Below, piece by piece: positions 1 to 5,148 of a DNA stretch of 6,205 bases. A program made the translations under genes and the position numbers. Numbering within the stretch: position 1 is the first letter of the stretch; each line of letters starts with the position of its first letter. The notes beneath the pieces were generated by a model. That model saw only the letters and a program-made list of their open reading frames with translations. It was not told where the DNA came from and did not search any database. The stretch is from Candidatus Cryptobacteroides faecihippi (GTDB lineage Bacteria; Bacteroidota; Bacteroidia; Bacteroidales; UBA932). The stretch is taken from NCBI GenBank assembly GCA_018066065.1, contig JAGHSC010000172.1, forward strand, positions 1 to 6,205, given 5' to 3'.

Positions 1-543
1 CTTGCGCATCCTCTCGTAGTCCCACTCGCGTGAGTAGGCTGAGGCAGCGCCGATGATGAGCTTCGGGTTGCATTCGCGTGCCGTCTGCTCCATCTTGTCG
101 TTGTCGATGAGACCTGTCTCCTCGTCGAGGCCGTATGCAACTGCATTGTAGAGGATGCCGGATGCGTTGACAGGTGAACCGTGGGTGAGGTGACCTCCCT
201 GTGAAAGGTCAAGTCCCATGAAGGTGTCGCCCGGCTTGAGGCATGCCATGATGACAGCCATGTTGGCCTGCGCTCCGGAGTGAGGCTGAACGTTTGCATA
301 TTCAGCATCATAGATCTTGCAAAGACGGTCGATGGCAACCTGCTCGATCTGGTCGACTACCTGGCATCCGCCATAGTATCTTTTCCCAGGGTAACCCTCT
401 GCATACTTGTTGGTGCAGATGGAGCCCATTGCCTCGAGTACGTTGTCGCTTACGTAGTTCTCTGATGCGATCAATTCCAGTCCTGAAGACTGCCTTTCTT
501 TTTCATTCCTGATCAGATCGAAAATCTGAAGATCCTGTTTCAT
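1..543 (-). CDS. glyA: Serine hydroxymethyltransferase, N-terminal 181 residues (cut by the window edge)
   Basis: This PLP enzyme converts serine and tetrahydrofolate to glycine and 5,10-methylene-tetrahydrofolate in the cytoplasm, the main source of one-carbon units. The minus-strand frame is open from ATG at 541-543 to base 1. The visible part has the family landmarks in order: ELIASENY (residues 23-30), KYAEGYPGKRYYGG (46-59, with the Tyr and Glu of the active site), VQPHSGAQAN (85-94, PLP phosphate contact) and GGHLTHGSPVN (116-126, with the His that stacks on PLP). The PLP-binding lysine and the C-terminal domain lie beyond the left edge. The start gives the normal SHMT N-terminus, and a promoter sits about 50 bases upstream. 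There is no obvious Shine-Dalgarno sequence, as is usual in Bacteroidota. The next gene upstream, the prenyl synthase, is on the same strand 115 bp away. Identification is near certain; the gene is partial only because of the window. Confidence 0.98.
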   Translation of the reverse strand, partial: MKQDLQIFDLIRNEKERQSSGLELIASENYVSDNVLEAMGSICTNKYAEGYPGKRYYGGCQVVDQIEQVAIDRLCKIYDAEYANVQPHSGAQANMAVIMACLKPGDTFMGLDLSQGGHLTHGSPVNASGILYNAVAYGLDEETGLIDNDKMEQTARECNPKLIIGAASAYSREWDYERMRK

Positions 544-593
544 ATTGTAAGTATAGTATTTCAGTGCTGTCCGATTTCCTTCGGAAAAGTTTT

Positions 594-601
594 CAAAGTT
601 A
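594..601 (-). promoter_or_regulatory. Probable -7 box of the glyA promoter
   Basis: On the minus strand this reads TAACTTTG, an exact match to the Bacteroidota -7 consensus TAnnTTTG. It lies 50 bases upstream of the glyA ATG, so transcription would start near 587 and leave a leader of about 44 nt. The expected -33 TTTG is only weakly present: T-rich sequence, with TAGT at 621-624 at 19-bp spacing. Because the box lies in the gap after the prenyl synthase stop, glyA probably has its own promoter even if there is read-through. The rest of the 544-658 gap is AT-rich, and I see no convincing terminator or small gene in it. Confidence 0.6.
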
Positions 602-658
602 CAACAAAAAACCCTATAAAACTATATCTGCAGCACTCTTTTGCCTCGAATAAATCTG

Positions 659-1642
659 TTATCGGGTCCTTCCGACCAGGCGGTTCGCAAAGCTCTCAAG
701 CATCGCAAGACCTTCTCCGGAGGCCGCTTTCGCTGCGCAAGAGAGTGCGTCGGCCGTGAGGGATTCAATCTCCTTGAGGGCATCGCTGCCGACATCGAGC
801 CTGCGGTAGATGTCCATCACCTTGTCGATCTTCGCCTTCTTTCCCTCCTCGTCGGCAGGGATGATGGCCATCGCCTCGGCAAGGGCAGCCCTTGTGGCCT
901 CGTCTCCCTTCTCGAAGGCCCGTACCGTGAGCCAGCTCTTCTTCGAGTTGACGATGTCGCCTCCGATCGGCTTGCCGAACACCTTTGCGTCTCCGAATGC
1001 ATCCAGCCAGTCGTCTGCCACCTGGAAGGCAAGTCCGAGCTTGAATCCATATTCATAAAGATTCCTGCAGTCCTCCTCGCTTGCGCCTGCAATCAGGGCA
1101 CCCATCTGGGACGAGCAGGCCAGGAGCACACCGGTCTTGAGCCCAATCATCTTGACATAGTCCTCCATCGGGACGGTCTCCTCATTCTCGAACTCCATGT
1201 CATATTGCTGACCTTCACAGACTTCCGCAGCCGTCTTCGAAAAGAGAGCCATCACCTGCGGCATGACTTCGGAAGGGGCGGTCGCCATCCTGGCATAGCT
1301 GTCGATGCACATCACGTCGCCGGAGAGGATTGCCGTGTCGGCGTCCCATTTCTTCCAGACGGTGTCGACACCTCTTCTCATCGGGGACTTGTCCATGATG
1401 TCGTCGTGGATCAGCGTGAAGCTGTGGAACACTTCGAGGGCCGATGCCGGTCCGAGTATCTCCGGTGTGAAGCTGTCCTTGTAGAGTGAATATGTGGTCA
1501 GGCAGAGCCATGGACGCAGCCTCTTGCCTCCAATCCTGATCATGTATCTCAGCGGGTCATAGAGCCCTGCAGGCTCTGCGGTGAACTCGATGTCGCGGAA
1601 GAGATCCTTCACCGCGGAGAGTATCATTTCTTCTGAAATCAT
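659..1642 (-). CDS. Short-chain polyprenyl (farnesyl/geranylgeranyl) diphosphate synthase
   Basis: This is an all-helical trans-isoprenyl diphosphate synthase that condenses IPP with allylic diphosphates to make a C15 or C20 precursor for quinones and longer polyprenols. Counting from ATG 1640-1642, the 327-aa protein has GGKRLRP (38-44, IPP binding), the first aspartate-rich motif HDDIMD (79-84), MRRG (88-91), a KT pair (169-170) and the second aspartate-rich motif FQVADDWLD (206-214), followed by K224 and the lysines at 234-235. All catalytic residues are present and the length is normal. The frame stays open further upstream, but that extension crosses the divergent promoter region and overlaps the opposite gene, so I place the start at MISEEM; an ATG five codons in is an alternative. 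The first motif lacks the two-residue insertion of typical bacterial FPP synthases and has Phe at -5, which points to a C15-C20 product. Family certain, chain length uncertain. Confidence 0.95.
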   Translation of the reverse strand: MISEEMILSAVKDLFRDIEFTAEPAGLYDPLRYMIRIGGKRLRPWLCLTTYSLYKDSFTPEILGPASALEVFHSFTLIHDDIMDKSPMRRGVDTVWKKWDADTAILSGDVMCIDSYARMATAPSEVMPQVMALFSKTAAEVCEGQQYDMEFENEETVPMEDYVKMIGLKTGVLLACSSQMGALIAGASEEDCRNLYEYGFKLGLAFQVADDWLDAFGDAKVFGKPIGGDIVNSKKSWLTVRAFEKGDEATRAALAEAMAIIPADEEGKKAKIDKVMDIYRRLDVGSDALKEIESLTADALSCAAKAASGEGLAMLESFANRLVGRTR

Positions 1643-1663
1643 CCTATTGTCGGTTTGTTCGTG

Positions 1664-1671
1664 TAAAGATA
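1664..1671 (-). promoter_or_regulatory. Candidate -7 box for the prenyl synthase gene
   Basis: On the minus strand this reads TATCTTTA, one mismatch from TAnnTTTG (final G to A), 21 bases upstream of the synthase ATG. The leader would be only about 15 nt. No TTTG is visible at the -33 position, which would fall around 1691-1694, inside the opposing promoter. It is plausible because it is the only good box in the short gap and lies close to the start. Confidence 0.4.
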
Positions 1672-1692
1672 AGCATTTTCGAAGGCATTTGC

Positions 1693-1700
1693 TATCTTTG
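1693..1700 (+). promoter_or_regulatory. Probable -7 box for the RNA methyltransferase-rsgA operon
   Basis: The sequence TATCTTTG is an exact match to the Bacteroidota -7 consensus TAnnTTTG and lies 21 bases before the ATG at 1722. The -33 region, about 1670-1673, has no clear TTTG. It supports choosing ATG 1722 over in-frame ATGs further upstream, which would lie before the transcription start. Confidence 0.55.
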
Positions 1701-1721
1701 TGCATAGTTTGGACGTCGATC

Positions 1722-2309
1722 ATGAAGGACAGGAAACTGCTGAACATAGAACTGGGACGCGTCAGCGTCGAGGAGTACAAGGCTCTGCCTGACTCCGGAA
1801 TCGTCGTCGTGCTCGACAATGTTCGCAGTGCGCACAATGTGGGCTCAGCCTTCCGCAGCAGCGATTCCTTCAAGGTGGACAGGGTCTGGCTCTGCGGAAT
1901 ATGCGCGACTCCACCCTCGGCGGAGATCCACAAGTCCGGTCTAGGTGCGGAGGACAGCGTTCCATGGTCCTATGCGAAGGACACCATGGATGCGGTCGCT
2001 GCCCTGAAGGCCGATGGCTACACCGTCATAAGTGTCGAGCAGACAGTCAATTCCGTGAGCATGGAATCCTTTGTGCCCTCGGCACTGGCGGAAGGCGGCA
2101 GGTATGCCCTTGTCTTCGGAAATGAAGTCGACGGAGTCAGGCAGGACGTCGTCGATGCCTCCGACATGAGCCTTGAGATACCTCAGTTCGGCACCAAGCA
2201 TTCACTGAATGTGTCCGTGGCAGTGGGCGTCGTCCTCTGGCATTTCACTGCTGCCCGTCTCCGTGCGCAGCGCTCCTTTGACAATGATCATAAAACTCAG
2301 GCGGAATGA
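1722..2309 (+). CDS. SpoU/TrmH-family RNA 2'-O-ribose methyltransferase (minimal form)
   Basis: This 195-aa protein is a SAM-dependent SPOUT-class methyltransferase that adds a methyl group to a ribose 2'-OH in tRNA or rRNA. All three SpoU motifs are present: motif 1 NVRSAHNVGSAFR (33-45, with the conserved Asn39 and catalytic-type Arg45), motif 2 VFGNEVDGV (131-139, with Glu135), and motif 3 IPQFGTKHSLNVSVA (153-167), which forms the SAM-binding knot. It is essentially the catalytic domain alone and lacks the N-terminal L30e-like RNA-binding domain of RlmB, so it is closer in build to tRNA Gm18 methylase TrmH. The target nucleotide cannot be read from the sequence. ATG 1722 is chosen because it lies just after an exact -7 box and gives a family-like N-terminus. 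The stop overlaps the next start as ATGA, implying translational coupling to rsgA. Confidence 0.93.
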   Translation: MKDRKLLNIELGRVSVEEYKALPDSGIVVVLDNVRSAHNVGSAFRSSDSFKVDRVWLCGICATPPSAEIHKSGLGAEDSVPWSYAKDTMDAVAALKADGYTVISVEQTVNSVSMESFVPSALAEGGRYALVFGNEVDGVRQDVVDASDMSLEIPQFGTKHSLNVSVAVGVVLWHFTAARLRAQRSFDNDHKTQAE

Positions 2310-3256
2310 AAGGAAAGGCAACAGTCGTAAAGAATGCGGGAAGCCATTTCATGCTTTCGGAGCTTCCGGGCTGGAATCCGTTCCCGGCCGTGCTCAAGGG
2401 CAAGGTCCGTCTCAGCGGCAGCGGGTCCACCAATCCTGTGGCCGTCGGAGATGTCGTGACCTACGAATGCTCCGTCGAGCCATCGATGACCAATCCGGCA
2501 TCGATAGTGGAGATCCTTGCCAGGAAGAATCATCTTGTCCGCCGCTCCACGAATCTTTCCAGGCAGTCGCATGTCATCGCCGCCAACATCGACAGGGCCT
2601 TCCTGGTCGTGACTCTCTATTTCCCTGAGATAAAGCTTCCATTCCTCGACCGTCTCCTGGTCACCTGCGAAGTCTACGGAATCCCAGCCACGATTGTCCT
2701 GAACAAGGTGGACATCTTCAGGAAGGAATTTCCTGAGGAACTGGCTGATTTTCACCGCATCTACGAGAATGCCGGCTATCCTGTGATCGAGACATCCGCC
2801 CTCACGGGTGAAGGCCTGGACGAGCTCAGGGCAGCGATCGGCACGCCCGAGGATGGCAGGGTCTGCCTCTTCTCCGGCGAGTCCGGAGTAGGTAAGTCCT
2901 CCCTGATCAAGGCACTCGATCCATCCCTCGACCCGAAGGTGGGCGACATCTCGCTTGCCCATCTCCAGGGCACGCACACGACCTCTCTCTACGAGATGTA
3001 TCCTCTTTCATGCGGAGGCTTCATGATCGATTCCCCTGGCATCAGGGGATTCGGACTTGTCTCCCTTGAGAAGGAAGAGATTGCCCTGTACTTCCCGGAG
3101 ATGCTCAAGGCATCCCACGACTGCCGTTTCTCGCCTTGCACCCACACCCATGAGCCGGGCTGTGCCGTGAAGAAGGCGGTCGATGAGGGAACGATCACCC
3201 TCGAACGCTACAATTCCTATCTTGGAATGCTCGAGGAAGACAAGAAGTTCCGTTAA
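2306..3256 (+). CDS. rsgA: Ribosome small-subunit biogenesis GTPase RsgA (YjeQ/YloQ)
   Basis: RsgA is a circularly permuted GTPase that binds the 30S subunit late in assembly, checks the decoding site and releases RbfA on GTP hydrolysis. The 316-aa protein has the expected order: an N-terminal OB-fold (about 1-70), then G4 NKVD (133-136), G5 SAL (164-166), G1 P-loop GESGVGKS (191-198), switch I with HTT (224-226, including the catalytic-type His) and G3 DSPG (242-245). It ends with a zinc knuckle, Cys273, Cys278, His280, Cys286, and a helical tail. G4-G5 preceding G1 is the diagnostic permutation. Length is normal and no key residue is missing. One small variation is Thr223 in place of the arginine often seen before His-Thr-Thr. 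The start overlaps the methyltransferase stop by 4 bp (ATGA), so the two genes are almost certainly co-transcribed and coupled. Confidence 0.98.
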   Translation: MKGKATVVKNAGSHFMLSELPGWNPFPAVLKGKVRLSGSGSTNPVAVGDVVTYECSVEPSMTNPASIVEILARKNHLVRRSTNLSRQSHVIAANIDRAFLVVTLYFPEIKLPFLDRLLVTCEVYGIPATIVLNKVDIFRKEFPEELADFHRIYENAGYPVIETSALTGEGLDELRAAIGTPEDGRVCLFSGESGVGKSSLIKALDPSLDPKVGDISLAHLQGTHTTSLYEMYPLSCGGFMIDSPGIRGFGLVSLEKEEIALYFPEMLKASHDCRFSPCTHTHEPGCAVKKAVDEGTITLERYNSYLGMLEEDKKFR

Positions 3257-3263
3257 AAAATTC

Positions 3264-3293
3264 TTTCTTTTCCAAGTTATATGGTTATATTTG
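3264..3293 (+). promoter_or_regulatory. Promoter of the MarR-MATE operon
   Basis: TATATTTG at 3286-3293 matches the Bacteroidota -7 consensus TAnnTTTG exactly. TTTC at 3264-3267, 18 bp upstream, is a near match to the -33 TTTG (consensus spacing about 19). Transcription would start near 3300, leaving a leader of about 30 nt before the ATG at 3330. The promoter lies in the 73-bp gap after rsgA. No hairpin terminator for rsgA is visible in that gap, so some read-through is possible. Confidence 0.6.
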
Positions 3294-3317
3294 CGATTGT
3301 CTAACCGTGTACAGTCG
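3294..3317 (+). promoter_or_regulatory. Candidate operator (imperfect inverted repeat) at the MarR transcription start
   Basis: CGATTGT (3294-3300) and ACAGTCG (3311-3317) form an inverted repeat of 7-bp arms with one mismatch, separated by 10 bp. It begins directly after the -7 box and covers the expected transcription start, where a repressor dimer would block transcription. MarR proteins usually bind pseudo-palindromes of about this size and often autoregulate. A 6-bp palindrome, TGTACA, lies inside at 3308-3313. A single short repeat could be chance, so confidence is low. Confidence 0.3.
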
Positions 3318-3329
3318 TAAACTTTTACC

Positions 3330-3803
3330 ATGGTACTTGAAAAGCAGATAATCTTGTTCACCAACATCCTTCACAGCAACATGAAGCAGTGTCTGGCAGA
3401 GGTGTTTCAGAAGGGAGGCTACAACCTCACTCCTGAGCAGTTCCTCGTCATGGACACGCTGTGGGATGAGGGTGTCCTTACCCAGCAGCAGATCGCTGAC
3501 ATCACAATGAGGGACAAGAACTCCATCGTCAAGCTAATCGATGGACTCGAGGCACGCAATCTTGTCAAGAGAATCAGCAACCCGAAGGACAGGAGGCAGA
3601 ACCTCATCAAGGTGACCACCGTGTCCAGGAACATCCAGGCGGATGTCACCAGGCTATCTTTCGAAGCAGCAGCCAAGATCCTTGGCGGGATCCCGGAAGA
3701 GGATCTGAAGACCTTCGTGAAGACCATCGTCAGGATGGAGAAAAACATCAATCCGAACTCCGATCTTGAGGAACTCGCCAGAAAGTATCCTACCAATCGA
3801 TAG
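3330..3803 (+). CDS. MarR-family winged-helix transcriptional regulator
   Basis: This 157-aa protein is the size of a standard MarR regulator, which binds DNA as a homodimer and releases it on binding a small molecule. N-terminal helix about 5-30 and C-terminal helices about 100-145 would form the dimer interface. The winged helix spans about 34-98: TPEQFLVMDTLW, then the helix-turn-helix around TQQQIADITMRDKNSI (51-66), the helix ending LEARNLVKR (73-81), and the wing with the family signature NPKDRRQNLIKVT (84-96). The DxR residues Asp87 and Arg89 are present. Start ATG 3330 follows a good promoter by 37 bases; a later Met18 would cut into the dimerisation helix. The gene overlaps the MATE pump start by 38 bp, so it probably represses its own operon, as MepR does for mepA in Staphylococcus aureus. 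The ligand is unknown. Confidence 0.93.
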   Translation: MVLEKQIILFTNILHSNMKQCLAEVFQKGGYNLTPEQFLVMDTLWDEGVLTQQQIADITMRDKNSIVKLIDGLEARNLVKRISNPKDRRQNLIKVTTVSRNIQADVTRLSFEAAAKILGGIPEEDLKTFVKTIVRMEKNINPNSDLEELARKYPTNR

Positions 3804-5148
3804 GGAAATCCTCAGGCTGGCCCTGCCCAGCATCCTTGCCAATCTCACCGTCCCGCTTGTGGGAATGGTGGACATTGCCGTTGCCGGACATCTCGATTCC
3901 TCTGCGGCAGCCTTGATCGGCGGTGTTTCCATCGGTTCGCTGATGTTCGATGTCCTTTACTGGAACTTTGGCTTTCTCAGAGCCGGGACAGGAGGCATGA
4001 CATCCCAGGCCTATGGGCGCAAGGATTGGGGAGACTGTGCCAGGAATCTTATCCGCGGCCTCGGCGCCTCAGTCTCGATCGCCATCCTGATGCTTCTCCT
4101 CCAGTGGCCGTTCCAGAAACTGTTCTTTTCGTTCGTCGATTGCTCCAATGATGTGATGTCACTGGCACTCAGGTATTTCCGCATAAGGATTCTCTGTGCA
4201 CCTGCCACATTGTCACTCATGGTGATCCGAGGCTGGTTCATCGGCATGCAGGACACCGTCTCCTCCATGGTCACCGACATCTTCGTGAACGGACTGAACA
4301 TCGCAGCCAGCATATTCCTTGCGCTTGGCTTGCCTTCACTTGGATTCCATGGGCTGGGGTTCTCCGGAGTCGCAGTCGGAACCGTCGTTGCGCAGTACAG
4401 CGGCCTGGTGCTTGGATTGGCCATCGTCGCATTCAGATATTCGGAAAGGTTCAGGGGCGCATTCACTGCCACGTCGCTGCGGGATGCCTTCGACAGGCGA
4501 GGGATGAAGCAGTTCATCTCCGTCAACTCCGACCTGTTTGTCAGGTCTCTTTGCCTCATTGCAGTCTATCTTGGATTCTCCGCCATTTCCGCCCGGTTCG
4601 GAGACGTGCTCCTCGCGATGTGCTCGATCATGATGAAGCTCCTGATGATCTTCTCATTCTTCTCGGATGGCTTTGCCTACGCCGGTGAGGCACTTACGGG
4701 CCGCTTCATCGGAGCAAGGGATGCTGCAGGTGTGAATATCACGGTGCGCAGGTCGTTCCTCTGGTGCATGGGCACAGGGCTGCTGTTCGTCGCCATCTAT
4801 GCCTTCGCTGGAATGCCTATGTTCAGGCTGATGACCGAGGATGCGGTGGTTGTCGACGCTTCGAGGGCGTTCATGCCATGGCTGGCACTCATCCCGCTCG
4901 TGGGTTGTCCTGCATTCATGTGGGATGGCATCTACATCGGTGCGACTGCAACCAGGGCGATGCGTGACTCGAACATCGGATGCGTCGTCTCGTTCTTCGC
5001 GACCTGGTTCATCGGCAGCCTGCTTCTCCACCCACAGGGGAACATGTCCGTCCACCTTCTCTTCGCGGCATACTATGCCCATCTGATATTCCGTTCGGGA
5101 TACCAGACCGTAAAGTACCGCTCAGCGGTGCTCAGGCAGATTTCCTGA
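3766..5148 (+). CDS. MATE-family multidrug/metabolite efflux transporter, TTG start
   Basis: This is an inner-membrane antiporter of the MATE (MOP superfamily) class that exports drugs or metabolites using a Na+ or H+ gradient. The 460 aa give about 12 membrane helices in two related halves (TM1 about 15-40, TM7 about 253-275). Family features include PLVGMVDIAVAGHL (30-43), whose Asp36 matches the TM1 ion-coupling aspartate, the GGMTSQAYGR loop (76-85), GWFIGMQDT (156-164), and the second-half equivalents GEALTGRFIGARD (307-319) and WDGIYIGAT (386-394). The sequence looks closest to the DinF-like branch. The frame opens after a TGA at 3718-3720 and has no ATG or GTG before TM1, so the start must be non-ATG; TTG 3766 gives the expected short N-terminus. 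It overlaps marR by 38 bp in another frame and probably depends on coupling. The substrate cannot be inferred. Confidence 0.93.
   Translation: MRNSPESILPIDREILRLALPSILANLTVPLVGMVDIAVAGHLDSSAAALIGGVSIGSLMFDVLYWNFGFLRAGTGGMTSQAYGRKDWGDCARNLIRGLGASVSIAILMLLLQWPFQKLFFSFVDCSNDVMSLALRYFRIRILCAPATLSLMVIRGWFIGMQDTVSSMVTDIFVNGLNIAASIFLALGLPSLGFHGLGFSGVAVGTVVAQYSGLVLGLAIVAFRYSERFRGAFTATSLRDAFDRRGMKQFISVNSDLFVRSLCLIAVYLGFSAISARFGDVLLAMCSIMMKLLMIFSFFSDGFAYAGEALTGRFIGARDAAGVNITVRRSFLWCMGTGLLFVAIYAFAGMPMFRLMTEDAVVVDASRAFMPWLALIPLVGCPAFMWDGIYIGATATRAMRDSNIGCVVSFFATWFIGSLLLHPQGNMSVHLLFAAYYAHLIFRSGYQTVKYRSAVLRQIS

Noticed and set aside
602..640. Possible rho-independent terminator after the prenyl synthase
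   Set aside because: There is a T-run on the minus strand, but no GC-rich stem precedes it; only AT-rich repeats such as TATAG are visible.
641..1489. Plus-strand open frame of 282 codons opposite the prenyl synthase
   Set aside because: It is an antisense shadow of a gene with all catalytic motifs intact. The translation is rich in Arg, His and Gly, lacks any recognisable domain and has no promoter signal.
1581..1721. N-terminal extension of the RNA methyltransferase by 47 codons
   Set aside because: It overlaps the prenyl synthase N-terminus in antisense and lies before the exact -7 box at 1693-1700. The added residues resemble nothing in the family.
1643..1933. N-terminal extension of the prenyl synthase by 97 codons
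   Set aside because: The extension would run through the divergent promoter region and antisense to the methyltransferase motif 1. The protein from 1642 already has normal family length.
2297..2977. Minus-strand open frame of 226 codons opposite rsgA
   Set aside because: It lies wholly within a complete, motif-verified rsgA, and its translation shows no family features.
4011..4559. Minus-strand open frame of 182 codons opposite the MATE gene
   Set aside because: It is antisense to hydrophobic transmembrane codons and has no domain or promoter of its own.
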